A DNA stretch of 25,529 nucleotides from F23-B02 sp963640555 (GCA_963640555.1 CAVHZB010000019.1:1-25529); one strand, 5' to 3'; shown: positions 13,263 through 21,975, counted from the first letter of the stretch. Notes: generated by a model not told the origin, from the letters alone. Translations and numbers: made by a program.

Positions 13263-14336
13263 TCATTCGTCGAGCAGCTTCACCTGAAGCTTTACGGGAT
13301 TGTGGTCTGAATACACAAAGCCCTCGTCAAGGGTCTTCACCGAAACAAGCTCAACATTGGGCGAGAGGATAAAGCCGTCTATCGAGTAATACTGGGTATT
13401 CTCGGTGTCGGAGGGGTCGTAGGGCTGATTGAGAAGACGGCAGCTCGGTGTTTCAAGGTCGTATGCAAGGGTCCAGCCCTCGGGCATTATGTCATCGGAC
13501 AGCACGCCCGGCTCCCACAGATCCTTGTGAGTGTTGGGATATTTGTCGAGTCCGCCGGGGAATATCTGATTGAAGTCGCCGCCGGCAATAACATAGTTGC
13601 CCTTTTCATACTCCGACTGGATGAACTCCCGCAGCTGCTTGGTCTGGGCAATCTTGCCCTCACCGTCATCATATGCCTCAAGATGGAGGTTAACGATCAC
13701 GAGCTTGCTGGAGCTGCCGGATATGGGAAGATAGCTCACCAGCAGACAGCGCTTGAGATTTGCCATACTGACCGGCCAGTCAAACGGGCAGGGCAGGGAT
13801 ATGCGCTCGGCAGAATCGATATCGAATATCGTAGTCGTGAGCAGACCGCTGTTGACCCTGCCTATCGGCGGCAGGGGATACGGTACAAATTTGCAGGAGT
13901 AGTTGAACGCGTAGGCACTGTTGTGAATGCCCAAAACATCGCTCTCATCCTTGCCGTAGGTTCTGGAGGAGTCCTTATCGACCTCCTGAAGCATGAATAT
14001 CGAAGCGGGGTACTCGTCGGAGTACAGAGTCTTGTATATGCCCAGAAGCGAGGCAGAAACCGTGTCCTGATCGGCGGAGGCGACATTCGTTCCGCCGTCC
14101 ATGAAGAAATCGGAGTCCTTGCCGAGTCCGGCATAGCCAATGTTCCAGCTCATCACCGTGATCTCCTGACCGAGGAAGGGTGAAATGTCGCTGACCTGAG
14201 AGTTGTTTTCTATTTTGACATCCGTCACATCTCCGGGCTTAAATTCCGTAACGGACAGCCAGAGAATGAATGCCGCTGCTATGAGCAGTATAACGCCTAA
14301 AATTATAAGAAGCGTTTTCAGAAGCTTTTTTGCCAT
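13263..14336 (-). CDS. Membrane-anchored endonuclease/exonuclease/phosphatase (EEP) family protein
   Basis: A 357-residue metal-dependent phosphodiesterase/phosphatase-fold protein with one N-terminal helix (residues 6-28), so the catalytic domain is outside the membrane. EEP motifs in order: MSWNIGYAG with Asn65, LQEVD with Glu118, VNLHLEA (about 215-221), GGDFNQ with Asp254 and Asn256, SIDGF (319-322) and SDHNPV with Asp344 and His345; the complete active site is present. The family includes DNases, phospholipases and inositol phosphatases; the substrate cannot be predicted. The ATG at 14336 has GGTGAGGTGAGG upstream. It is transcribed away from glyA and probably together with the SGNH gene. 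Confidence 0.88.
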   Translation of the reverse strand: MAKKLLKTLLIILGVILLIAAAFILWLSVTEFKPGDVTDVKIENNSQVSDISPFLGQEITVMSWNIGYAGLGKDSDFFMDGGTNVASADQDTVSASLLGIYKTLYSDEYPASIFMLQEVDKDSSRTYGKDESDVLGIHNSAYAFNYSCKFVPYPLPPIGRVNSGLLTTTIFDIDSAERISLPCPFDWPVSMANLKRCLLVSYLPISGSSSKLVIVNLHLEAYDDGEGKIAQTKQLREFIQSEYEKGNYVIAGGDFNQIFPGGLDKYPNTHKDLWEPGVLSDDIMPEGWTLAYDLETPSCRLLNQPYDPSDTENTQYYSIDGFILSPNVELVSVKTLDEGFVYSDHNPVKLQVKLLDE

Positions 14337-14358
14337 ATGCGCCTCACCTCACCGTAAC

Positions 14359-14387
14359 ATACTAACACAGTGCTCTGCCTTATTCAA
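14359..14387 (-). promoter_or_regulatory. Candidate promoter of the EEP/SGNH pair
   Basis: Minus strand TTGAAT (14387-14382), 17-base spacer, TAGTAT (14364-14359). Four matches to consensus in each hexamer and correct spacing; moderate support. Confidence 0.4.
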
Positions 14388-14406
14388 GAAAATTCGCCTT
14401 CGTACG

Positions 14407-14460
14407 CGCTAAACAAACAAATTTGAAAGATTGTGTCTTGCTATGTAACGGTGTTTAGCG
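14407..14460. promoter_or_regulatory. Inverted repeat flanking the glyA promoter -35
   Basis: CGCTAAACA (14407-14415) and TGTTTAGCG (14452-14460) are exact reverse complements, 36 bases apart. The right copy ends immediately before TATAAT at 14461. The position suggests paired operator half-sites or a looped repressor site; no regulator is identified. Confidence 0.4.
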
Positions 14461-14466
14461 TATAAT
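14438..14466 (+). promoter_or_regulatory. Promoter of glyA
   Basis: TTGCTA (14438-14443), 17-base spacer, perfect TATAAT (14461-14466). Start near 14473, about 25 bases before the ATG. Confidence 0.7.
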
Positions 14467-14497
14467 TCATAAGAAATTGTCTGACGGAGGCGAAGCT

Positions 14498-15745
14498 ATG
14501 AATTATGAAACGATAAAATGCAGCGATCCGGAACTTTACGGTGCAATGAAGCATGAGCTTCAGCGCCAGCGCGACCATATTGAGCTTATAGCGTCGGAAA
14601 ACTTCACGAGCCGCGCAGTTATGGAAGCAATGGGCAGCCACCTTACAAATAAATACGCAGAGGGCTATCCCGGTGCGAGGTATTACGGAGGATGCGAGCA
14701 TGTTGACATTGTTGAGCAGCTTGCAATAGACAGGGCAAAGGAGCTTTTCGGAGCCGAGCACGCGAATGTGCAGCCCCACTCCGGCTCACAGGCGAATACG
14801 GCGGTGTACCTTGCACTTTTAAAGCCGGGCGATACCATTCTCGGCATGGATCTGAGCCACGGCGGTCATCTGACCCACGGCTCGAAGGCTTCGATATCCG
14901 GTAAGTATTTTAATGCCTGCTTCTATGGCGTTGACCCTCAGACCGAGACTATAGATTACGAAAAGGCGATGCAGACGGCCGGCGAATGCAAGCCCAAGCT
15001 CATAATTGCCGGAGCAAGTGCATATTCGCGTATCATAGACTTCAAGAAAATGCGTGAGATAGCCGACGAGGTCGGCGCATATCTCATGGTCGATATGGCG
15101 CATATCGGCGGGCTTGTTGCTGCCGGAGTGCATCCGAGCCCCGTGCCGTATGCCGATGTAGTCACCAGTACGACTCACAAGACACTCAGAGGTCCGCGCG
15201 GGGCGATAATACTCTGCAAGGACGAGCTCAAAAAGAAGATAAACAGCGCGGTTTTCCCCGGAACTCAGGGCGGACCGCTCATGCATATCATAGCCGGCAA
15301 GGCTGTGTGCCTGAAGGAGGCGATGAGCTCCGAGTTTAAGCAGTATCAGCGTCAGACCGTAAATAATGCCGTCGTGCTTGCACAGACGCTTGCCGAGGGC
15401 GGGATCCGCCTTGTGTCCGGCGGAACGGATAATCACCTCATGCTGGCTGATACCATGAGTCTTGGACACACCGGAAACGAGGTTCAGGAGCTTCTCGACA
15501 AGGCTCATATAACCGCAAATAAAAACTCCATACCGTTTGACACGCAGTCGGTGAAGCTCACGAGCGGTATGCGCTTCGGCACACCCGCCGTTACTACCCG
15601 CGGCATGGGAGAGACCGAGATGCGCGAGATAGGCAGAATGATCGTGCGCATTATAAACGAGGGCGAATCAGCCGTGGGCGATGTAAAGCAGCAGGTGCTC
15701 GATATATGCTCGCGCTTCCCGCTGTATCCCGATATGGAGATGTAA
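14498..15745 (+). CDS. glyA: Serine hydroxymethyltransferase
   Basis: Cytoplasmic PLP enzyme interconverting serine plus tetrahydrofolate with glycine plus 5,10-methylene-tetrahydrofolate, the main source of one-carbon units. The 415-residue length matches the family. Hallmarks: IELIASENF near the N-terminus, NKYAEGYPGARYYGG, NVQPHSGSQAN, VDMAHIGGLVAAG, and the PLP-lysine motif TTHKTLRGPRGA with Lys228. The start at ATG 14498 is set by GGAGG at 14486-14490; a TTG at 14477 in the same frame lacks a site. A RarD-like transporter follows within six bases and is probably co-transcribed. Confidence 0.98.
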   Translation: MNYETIKCSDPELYGAMKHELQRQRDHIELIASENFTSRAVMEAMGSHLTNKYAEGYPGARYYGGCEHVDIVEQLAIDRAKELFGAEHANVQPHSGSQANTAVYLALLKPGDTILGMDLSHGGHLTHGSKASISGKYFNACFYGVDPQTETIDYEKAMQTAGECKPKLIIAGASAYSRIIDFKKMREIADEVGAYLMVDMAHIGGLVAAGVHPSPVPYADVVTSTTHKTLRGPRGAIILCKDELKKKINSAVFPGTQGGPLMHIIAGKAVCLKEAMSSEFKQYQRQTVNNAVVLAQTLAEGGIRLVSGGTDNHLMLADTMSLGHTGNEVQELLDKAHITANKNSIPFDTQSVKLTSGMRFGTPAVTTRGMGETEMREIGRMIVRIINEGESAVGDVKQQVLDICSRFPLYPDMEM

Positions 15746-15751
15746 TTGCAA

Positions 15752-16621
15752 ATGAACAAACCGTCCCTGAATGTTCTCGGATGCTATATCCTCTGGGGAC
15801 TGCTTCCGGTGTTTTGGAAGCTGCTCGCCGGTGTAAACTCCGCATATGTTCTCGCACAGCGAATAGTTTTTTCATTTCTGTTCTGCTTTGCCGCCGTGCT
15901 TATCAAAAAGCACGGCGTAGAACTGAAAAGAATAGTCCGTGACAAGACCGAGTGCCGCAGATTTATCCTGTGCGGTCTGCTCATAGCATCCAACTGGGGA
16001 GTTTATATCTTCGCCGTCGCAACGAACAGAATACTTGAATCGAGCCTCGCCTATTATATAAATCCTCTGTTTTCGGTGCTTATCGGCGCAATATTTTTCA
16101 AGGAAAAGCTGAGCGCACTGCAATGGCTGAGCGCGGCGCTTGCTCTGATCGGCGTGAGCATTTCGGTCGTAAGCTATGGTGCCGTTCCTTACATTGCGAT
16201 CATCATAGCCGTGACCTTTGCACTGTACAGTGCGATCAAAAAGGGCGTGAGCGCCGACAGCGAAACATCCATGTGCATAGAAACGGCAGCCGTTCTGCCA
16301 ATAGCGATCGCATTCATAATATATGCGCAGCTTTCCGGCTTTACAACATTTGCCTCGCTCAGCGCATCCGAAATGCTGCTGCTCGCGGCAACTGGACCTG
16401 TCACCTCAATACCGCTCATGCTCTTTGCAAAGGGAATAAAGAGAACATCCATCACCACATCGGGCATACTTATGTATATTAACCCTACACTTCAGCTCCT
16501 CATCGGCGTTCTAATATACCACGAGGCGTTCACAAAAACGAGTGCGATAACATTTGTTTTCACATGGACGGCGGTGATATTGTTCGTATATGACAGCCTG
16601 AGAAAGCATAAGACAGCATAA
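15752..16621 (+). CDS. rarD: EamA-family transporter, RarD type
   Basis: A 289-residue inner-membrane protein with about ten helices in two EamA repeats, of the drug/metabolite transporter superfamily. RarD-type features include GCYILWGLLPVFWKLL at the N-terminus, ILCGLLIASNWGVYIFAV and LESSLAYYINPLFSVLIGAIFFKEKL. The transported compound is unknown; the RarD name comes from chloramphenicol sensitivity in enterobacteria and does not fix a function. GGAG (15736-15739) is 6 bases from a TTG at 15746 and 12 from the ATG at 15752, so the protein may begin two codons earlier at TTG. It directly follows glyA and ends at a terminator. Confidence 0.88.
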   Translation: MNKPSLNVLGCYILWGLLPVFWKLLAGVNSAYVLAQRIVFSFLFCFAAVLIKKHGVELKRIVRDKTECRRFILCGLLIASNWGVYIFAVATNRILESSLAYYINPLFSVLIGAIFFKEKLSALQWLSAALALIGVSISVVSYGAVPYIAIIIAVTFALYSAIKKGVSADSETSMCIETAAVLPIAIAFIIYAQLSGFTTFASLSASEMLLLAATGPVTSIPLMLFAKGIKRTSITTSGILMYINPTLQLLIGVLIYHEAFTKTSAITFVFTWTAVILFVYDSLRKHKTA

Positions 16622-16624
16622 GAA

Positions 16625-16655
16625 AATAACGGCAGGTCATCGACCTGCCGTTATT
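16625..16655. terminator. Terminator between convergent rarD and cysS
   Basis: AATAACGGCAGGTC (16625-16638) pairs perfectly with GACCTGCCGTTATT (16642-16655) around a 3-base loop. The T-runs are short on both sides (AGTTTT on plus), so efficiency is uncertain, but the position between two converging stops supports the call. Confidence 0.75.
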
Positions 16656-16665
16656 AGTTTTCATA

Positions 16666-18120
16666 TCATATTTTCTTCCACTTTGCGCCGTTTGGAATAT
16701 CGGTGACCTCGATCCCCTGAGCCTTCAGCTCATCGCGGATGCGGTCGGCCTCAGCGAAATCTTTTGCCTTCTTCGCCGCTGCACGGGCCTTGAGAAGCTC
16801 CTCAACGGCTGTATCAGCCTCACCGCTTTCGGATATAACGGTAAACTCCGCACAGCCGGAAACGGACTGCTTTTTAAGCTCCTCGCGACGGGCGTTTGCC
16901 CTTTCGATAAGGCTAAGGCTCAGCACCCTGTCAAAATCCGCAATGGCGGCGAGCTTTGTGTCGTCGTTGGTGTCATACTTGAGCACATCGTACAGCGCAG
17001 TCACCGCAAGCGAGGTGTTCAGGTCATTATCGAGCGCAGCAACGAATTTTGCCTTGAGAGCGCTGAAGGCAGCTTCGTCCACAGGTTCTCCGGCGGGCTT
17101 GAGCGCGGCAATGCGGTTAATGAGCTTGTTGTAGGTGCCCTGCGCATTGTCGAGATTCTCCCACGAGAAAACGAGCGATTTGCGGTAGTGGCTCTGTAAG
17201 CAGAACAGACGGTAAGCAAGCGGGTCATAGCCCTTCTCCTCAAGCAGCGAAACGGTGAGAAATTCGCCCTTTGACTTGCTCATCTTGCCGGAGTTTGTAT
17301 TCAGGTGCATGACATGCATCCAATAGCTGCACCACTTGTGCCCGAGGTAGGATTCCGACTGTGCGATCTCATTGGTGTGATGCGGGAAGGCGTTGTCTAT
17401 ACCGCCGCAGTGAATGTCGAGATCATCGCCGAGGTGCTTCATTGATATGCCGGAGCATTCGATGTGCCAGCCGGGGTAGCCCACTCCCCACGGAGAGTCC
17501 CACTTGAGTGCCTGATCTTCAAACTTGGATTTGGTAAACCACAGAACGAAGTCGTTTTTATTGCGCTTGTTCGTATCCTCCTCGACACCCTCGCGCACAC
17601 CGATATCGAGATCATCGGCGTTGAAGTCGTTGAAAATATAGTAGCGCTCAAGCCTGGAGGTGTCGAAATACACATTGCCGCCGGCAAAGTAGGCATAGCC
17701 GGTGTCCATGAGCTTTGTGATTATCTTTATATACTCGTCGATGCAGTTGGTAGCCGGCTCGACCACATCGGGGGTCTTTATGTTGAGCTTTGCGCAGTCG
17801 GAGAAAAATGCGTCGGTGTAAAACCTTGCAATGTCCATTACGGACTTATGCTCGCGCTTTGCGCCCTTGAGCATCTTATCCTCGCCCTCATCGGCATCGC
17901 TGGTGAGATGACCGACATCGGTGATGTTCATGACGCGCTTGACATTATAGCCGACATAGCGCAGATGCTTTTCGAGAATGTCCTCCATGATGTACGATCT
18001 GAGGTTTCCGATGTGCGCATAGTGATACACCGTAGGACCGCAGGTGTACATTTTAACTATATCGGGATGATTGGGGACGAAGTCCTCTTTTTTTCTTGTC
18101 GCGGAATTATAAAGCTTCAT
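16666..18120 (-). CDS. cysS: Cysteinyl-tRNA synthetase
   Basis: Class I aminoacyl-tRNA synthetase that charges tRNA-Cys in the cytoplasm. The 484 residues match the family. Zinc and cysteine site residues are Cys27 in MYTCGPTVY, Cys222 in HIECSGIS and the HCGG (237-240) and FPHHTNE (245-251) region; the HIGH motif is HIGN (36-39) and the KMSKS motif is exact at 279-283. The C-terminal DALR region ends with AEADRIRDELKAQGIEVTDI, usual for CysS. The ATG at 18120 is chosen because it follows the T-box and the shared N-terminus KLYNSATRKKEDF; the longer frame to 18210 overlaps the T-box terminator and is not translated. Expression depends on uncharged tRNA-Cys. Confidence 0.98.
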   Translation of the reverse strand: MKLYNSATRKKEDFVPNHPDIVKMYTCGPTVYHYAHIGNLRSYIMEDILEKHLRYVGYNVKRVMNITDVGHLTSDADEGEDKMLKGAKREHKSVMDIARFYTDAFFSDCAKLNIKTPDVVEPATNCIDEYIKIITKLMDTGYAYFAGGNVYFDTSRLERYYIFNDFNADDLDIGVREGVEEDTNKRNKNDFVLWFTKSKFEDQALKWDSPWGVGYPGWHIECSGISMKHLGDDLDIHCGGIDNAFPHHTNEIAQSESYLGHKWCSYWMHVMHLNTNSGKMSKSKGEFLTVSLLEEKGYDPLAYRLFCLQSHYRKSLVFSWENLDNAQGTYNKLINRIAALKPAGEPVDEAAFSALKAKFVAALDNDLNTSLAVTALYDVLKYDTNDDTKLAAIADFDRVLSLSLIERANARREELKKQSVSGCAEFTVISESGEADTAVEELLKARAAAKKAKDFAEADRIRDELKAQGIEVTDIPNGAKWKKI

Positions 18121-18132
18121 GTTCTGCTCCTT

Positions 18133-18352
18133 TGAAAATAATAAAGCCTCCCATGGATTTACCCATGAGAGGCGTAGTTTTACGCGGTTCCACTCTCTTT
18201 TGTAGCTCAAAGGGACCTTAACGCGGTCTTACGCGGAGGCATTTCCTCCTCCGAGGCTCCCGGACGCATTTCCTTCGCTTTCCCGCAGCAATGATCTCAG
18301 CCAATGTCAAAGCCTCTCTGAGCGGGCAGGGGAGAAGTACTTCTTCCGTTCA
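18133..18352 (-). ncRNA. T-box riboswitch specific for tRNA-Cys
   Basis: Leader RNA of cysS that senses uncharged tRNA. Stem I begins at about 18350 with CGGAAGAAGTA (18347-18337) pairing through CGGA to TCCG (18264-18261). The specifier codon on the 3' side of the loop is TGC (18268-18266), a cysteine codon followed by G. The T-box sequence AGAGTGGAACCGCG lies at 18196-18183, and the antiterminator would pair AGAG and GCG with CGC and CTCT. The bulge UGGA would pair with the UCCA end of tRNA-Cys, whose discriminator base is U. The terminator is GCCTCTCATGGG (18173-18162) with CATGGGAGGC (18155-18146) followed by TTTATTATTTTC. Confidence 0.95.
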
Positions 18353-18363
18353 GCGCCAATAGA

Positions 18364-18392
18364 ATATTACCATCGAGTATTCGGTATGTCAA
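18364..18392 (-). promoter_or_regulatory. Promoter of the cysS T-box transcript
   Basis: Perfect TTGACA (18392-18387), 17-base spacer, TAATAT (18369-18364) on the minus strand. The -35 overlaps the stop codon of pgsA; start near 18357, just ahead of stem I. Confidence 0.8.
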
Positions 18393-18922
18393 GCGCAGTG
18401 CTTGAAAACACCGATGTTTTTGACGAAGTATTCAGTGCCGGAGTACAGCGTGGTAATGAGTATCAGCACCCAGCATACAACGGATACGGTCTCCGGTGCG
18501 GGGAACCACGGCTGTGTTGCGATTATAAGTATACCGAGAGCGACCATGGTAACTCCGGTCTTTATCTTGCCTGACCATGCCGCGGCGATCACGATGCCCT
18601 GCTCGACCGCGAGCAGCCTCAGACCGGAAACGCCGAACTCGCGAAGCAGCACGAGTGCCACCACCCAGCCGGGCATGAGCCCTACCTCAACAAAATAGCA
18701 CATTGCGGCAAGCACGAGCATTTTATCCGCCAGCGGGTCCATAAACTTGCCGAAATCGGTCACGAGATTGTACTTTCTCGCGATCCTGCCGTCGACGAGG
18801 TCACTCAGACATGCAATTATGTAAACCGCAAGCGCCCAGTACGGGAGACCTGTATACAAAAGCAGCATGAAAATCGGAACAAGAATTATCCTGCCTATCG
18901 TTATCTTATTGGGTGTGTTCAT
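18389..18922 (-). CDS. pgsA: CDP-diacylglycerol-glycerol-3-phosphate 3-phosphatidyltransferase
   Basis: Membrane enzyme making phosphatidylglycerol phosphate from CDP-diacylglycerol and glycerol-3-phosphate, the committed step to phosphatidylglycerol and cardiolipin. The 177-residue protein has about five helices and the full CDP-alcohol phosphotransferase motif, DLVDGRIAR followed by GKFMDPLAD. Two ATGs are possible: 18928 (ATGA overlap with the rimO stop) and 18922. I choose 18922 because GAGGAGG lies seven bases before it and the resulting MNTPNKITIGRI matches the usual start of PgsA. It follows rimO, a common order in Firmicutes. Other CDP-alcohol transferases share the motif, but length and context favour PgsA. 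Confidence 0.93.
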   Translation of the reverse strand: MNTPNKITIGRIILVPIFMLLLYTGLPYWALAVYIIACLSDLVDGRIARKYNLVTDFGKFMDPLADKMLVLAAMCYFVEVGLMPGWVVALVLLREFGVSGLRLLAVEQGIVIAAAWSGKIKTGVTMVALGILIIATQPWFPAPETVSVVCWVLILITTLYSGTEYFVKNIGVFKHCA

Positions 18923-18924
18923 GA

Positions 18925-20241
18925 TCATTCCTCCTCGCCGATAAGGTTTCCGTCATCGGAAACCGCGGTTATGCGCACGGGTACTATCTCACCCTCGCCG
19001 CCTTTGCCGCTGAAATATACAAGCCCGTCTATATCGGGTGAATCATAGCAGCTCCTGCCTGTCCATTGCCCGTCTCCGCCGCGCTCGATGCATATGACCG
19101 GAAGCGTCCGACCTATAAGCGATGCCGCAAAGTCGTCCATTATGCGTGCCTGAATGTCCATGATGAGCTCGGCACGCCGCTGAGCCTCCTCAGGCTCGCA
19201 GTGCTCCATGCTTGCTGCGGGAGTGCCCTCCTCGGGAGAGAATGGGAAAACGCCGGCGCGCTCGATCTTGGCCTCGCGCAGAAATTCGCACAGTTCCTCG
19301 AACTCCGCCTCGCCCTCGCCGGGCAGACCGGCTATGAGGCTTGTTCGCAGCACCAGACCGGGTATGCGCTGCCGCAGCGTTCTGAAAAGCCGACGGATGT
19401 CGTCTCCGGTACCGTGCCGGTTCATTGTTTTGAGAATTTTGTTGTTTATGTGCTGGATAGGAATATCCAGATACTTTACTATTTTAGGGTTAGACGCTAT
19501 CTCGTCGATGAGCTCATCGTCAAACTGGTCGGGATAGGTGTAGTGCAGCCTGATCCACTCAATGCCGTCTATCTCCGCTATTTTGCGGCACAGCTCCGCG
19601 AGTGAGCGCTTGCCGTAAATGTCGGTGCCGTAGCGCGTGATATCCTGAGCGATAACGATGATCTCCTTAACTCCGTGGCTTGCAAGATCACGCGCTTCCT
19701 CAAGGACATTTTCCATTTCTCTGGAGCGGTATCTGCCGCGGATAAACGGTATCGCACAGAAGGCACAGAAATTATCGCAGCCCTCCGCTATCCTCAGATA
19801 AGCCCACGACGGACCGGTACTCACAACGCGCGGTATCTCGTCCACCGGTGCGCTGTTGTCGGCAAAAAGGCTCACCGGCTTTTCAGCGAATACCGCGTCC
19901 ACCGCCGGAACTATATCGCCGAAGCTGCCGACGCCGAGTATGGCGTCCACCTCGGGGAGCTCCTCGGTGACGGCGGCGCGATAGCGTTCGGTGAGGCAGC
20001 CGGTGACGATTATCTTGCCGAGTCTGCCCTCCGACTTGAGCTGTGCCATTTCGAGAATGGTGTCTATCGCTTCACTTTTTGCCGCGTCAATAAAGCCGCA
20101 GGTGTTTATAATGACGGCATCCGCACCGTCCGGAGAAGGGGCGAGCGCATAGCCTGCCTCGCTGAGCAGATACAGCATCTGCTCGCTGTTTACGAGGTTT
20201 TTTGCGCAGCCCAAAGATATTAGGGCAACAGTTTTGTCCAT
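18925..20241 (-). CDS. rimO: Ribosomal protein S12 methylthiotransferase
   Basis: Radical-SAM enzyme that adds a methylthio group to an Asp of ribosomal protein S12. Residues 1-100 form the MTTase N-terminal domain with cluster Cys12, Cys48 and Cys82; the radical-SAM motif is C155-C159-C162 (EGCDNFCAFC); a TRAM domain ends the protein (from about residue 370). SLGCAKNLVNSE and AIPFIRGRYRSR are typical of RimO rather than MiaB. The 438-residue length is normal. The ATG at 20241 overlaps the recX TGA as TGATG with AGGTGA upstream. It is part of the recA-recX-rimO-pgsA segment. Confidence 0.97.
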   Translation of the reverse strand: MDKTVALISLGCAKNLVNSEQMLYLLSEAGYALAPSPDGADAVIINTCGFIDAAKSEAIDTILEMAQLKSEGRLGKIIVTGCLTERYRAAVTEELPEVDAILGVGSFGDIVPAVDAVFAEKPVSLFADNSAPVDEIPRVVSTGPSWAYLRIAEGCDNFCAFCAIPFIRGRYRSREMENVLEEARDLASHGVKEIIVIAQDITRYGTDIYGKRSLAELCRKIAEIDGIEWIRLHYTYPDQFDDELIDEIASNPKIVKYLDIPIQHINNKILKTMNRHGTGDDIRRLFRTLRQRIPGLVLRTSLIAGLPGEGEAEFEELCEFLREAKIERAGVFPFSPEEGTPAASMEHCEPEEAQRRAELIMDIQARIMDDFAASLIGRTLPVICIERGGDGQWTGRSCYDSPDIDGLVYFSGKGGEGEIVPVRITAVSDDGNLIGEEE

Positions 20242-20849
20242 CAGAGTTCACCTTGAGTATCAAATTCGTTTAGGGCGCTTCTTATCTGCTCCCACGAGTA
20301 ACCGCGCCGGAAAAGAGCGTCGGAGACCTTTTTAACCTGAGCCCGATCGGTCGGATCGGTAAGCCTTGTGCGCAGGAAGCGCGCAAGGTATTCGTCCTGC
20401 TCCGGCATCTGCTCAAGGGCAGGGTCCCACATTTCGCGCGGTACGCCGTGCCGGCGGAGCTCCTGCTTTATGCGAGTCTGTCCGTAACCCTTGGCGGCAT
20501 AATGCCGCACTACGCTGCCGGCATATTGCTCATCGTTAATGAGCCCCATTTCGCACAGCCAGTCGGCGCATGACTCGGCATTTTCGGGAGCTTCGCCCTT
20601 TTCAACGAGCCGCCTGCGCATTTCCTCACGGGACATGGGGCGTGAATTGATTATCCTCAGCGCGCGGGCCTTGGCAAGCGACAGAGCGGATGCGCACACA
20701 AGCTCGCTATAAGCCTGACCGCTCAGCTCCATTCCGGAGTGCAGGAAGCGCTCGGTAATTATCCCCAGAGTTGTCTTGAGCTCCGAAGCATCGTCGAAAA
20801 CGAGCGTGAATCGCTCCGGAGAGGTCTGCTTTATTTCACAAAGCCGCAC
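20241..20849 (-). CDS. recX: RecX, regulator of RecA
   Basis: A 202-residue cytoplasmic modulator of RecA filaments. Three RecX helical repeats are visible: RPMSREEMRRRLVEKG (about 71-86) with the ADWLCEMGLINDEQYA segment, then KGYGQTRIKQELRRHGVPRE and a third ending in ALFRRGYSWEQIRSAL. The GTG start at 20849 lies five bases after the recA stop, with AAGG and the recA end as the ribosome site. Co-transcription with recA is the general arrangement and fits its role of limiting RecA activity. Confidence 0.94.
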   Translation of the reverse strand: MRLCEIKQTSPERFTLVFDDASELKTTLGIITERFLHSGMELSGQAYSELVCASALSLAKARALRIINSRPMSREEMRRRLVEKGEAPENAESCADWLCEMGLINDEQYAGSVVRHYAAKGYGQTRIKQELRRHGVPREMWDPALEQMPEQDEYLARFLRTRLTDPTDRAQVKKVSDALFRRGYSWEQIRSALNEFDTQGEL

Positions 20850-20854
20850 TTTGC

Positions 20855-21955
20855 TCAGCCTTCAAAATCATCCGCGCTTATATCCACCGCGCGTCCGGCT
20901 GCCTGAGCGGCCTTGCGCGCCTGCGGAGCCATGAGCTTGTAGGCATTATCGCGTATCTGCTGCTCAATATTCGCGCATATCTCGGGATTTGAAAGCAGGT
21001 ATTCCTTCACGGCGTCTCTGCCCTGAATACGCTGCTCGCCCACGGTGAACCATGCACCGGCCTTGTCGATTATCTCAAGCTTAACACCGAGATCGACTAT
21101 TTCGCCGACCTTTGATATGCCCTCACCGTACATGATGTCAAACTCCGCCTCCTTGAACGGGGGAGCGCACTTGTTTTTTATGACCTTGGCTCTCGTGCGG
21201 TTGCCTATCATTTCGCCGCCGACCTTGAGGGTCTCGATGCGGCGGACATCTATGCGAACGGAGGCGTAGTACTTAAGCGCAAGACCGCCGGGGGTGGTCT
21301 CTGGGTTGCCGTACATAACGCCGATCTTCTGGCGAAGCTGGTTTATGAATATGACCGTGCAGCCGTTTTTCGAGATGCAGCCGGCAAGACGGCGCATTGC
21401 CTGCGACATAAGTCTTGCCAGAGCACCGACGACGGAGTCGCCCATTTCGCCCTCAAGCTCAATGCGGGGGATAAGTGCCGCAACGGAGTCGACTACGACG
21501 ACATCGACCGCGCTTGAACGAACAAGACTCTCGGTTATGTCGAGCGCCTGCTCACCGGTGTCCGGCTGGGAGATGAGCAGACTGTCTATGTCAACGCCGA
21601 GCGCGCGTGCATATGCCGGCTCGAGTGCATGCTCGACATCTATGTATGCCGCCTCGCCTCCGGCCTTCTGAGCCGCGGCGACGACATGCAGGGCAAGCGT
21701 AGTTTTGCCCGATGCCTCCGGACCGTAGATCTCGATTATCCTTCCCTTGGGAACGCCGCCTATGCCGAGGGCAAGGTCAAGCGAGAGTGAGCCCGTGGAA
21801 AGAGCCTCGACATTCACCGGAATATCGTCGCCCAGACGCATTATGGCGCCCTTGCCGTAGTTTTTTTCTATCTGTGCAATGCAGGTCTCAAGCGCCTTTT
21901 TCTTGTCGCTTGCCTGCGAGTGAGTCGAGATGGGAGCCTTTTTCTTTTCTGCCAT
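20855..21955 (-). CDS. recA: Recombinase A
   Basis: ATP-dependent strand-exchange protein for homologous recombination, which also triggers LexA self-cleavage. The 366-residue length is normal. Walker A GPEASGKT is at residues 78-85; the L1/L2 DNA-binding region contains IELEGEMGDS and INQLRQKIGVMYGNPETTPGG; the C-terminus is acidic-ending (ISADDFEG). The ATG at 21955 follows GAGGTGA. Only 20 bases separate it from prmC and no LexA-type palindrome (CGAAC..GTTCG) is seen there, so it depends on an upstream promoter or one hidden inside prmC. Confidence 0.99.
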   Translation of the reverse strand: MAEKKKAPISTHSQASDKKKALETCIAQIEKNYGKGAIMRLGDDIPVNVEALSTGSLSLDLALGIGGVPKGRIIEIYGPEASGKTTLALHVVAAAQKAGGEAAYIDVEHALEPAYARALGVDIDSLLISQPDTGEQALDITESLVRSSAVDVVVVDSVAALIPRIELEGEMGDSVVGALARLMSQAMRRLAGCISKNGCTVIFINQLRQKIGVMYGNPETTPGGLALKYYASVRIDVRRIETLKVGGEMIGNRTRAKVIKNKCAPPFKEAEFDIMYGEGISKVGEIVDLGVKLEIIDKAGAWFTVGEQRIQGRDAVKEYLLSNPEICANIEQQIRDNAYKLMAPQARKAAQAAGRAVDISADDFEG

Positions 21956-21975
21956 TTAGTTCACCTCATGTATAG

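Noticed and set aside
17464..18135. 223-codon plus-strand frame
   Set aside because: Antisense to cysS, which has all its catalytic motifs.
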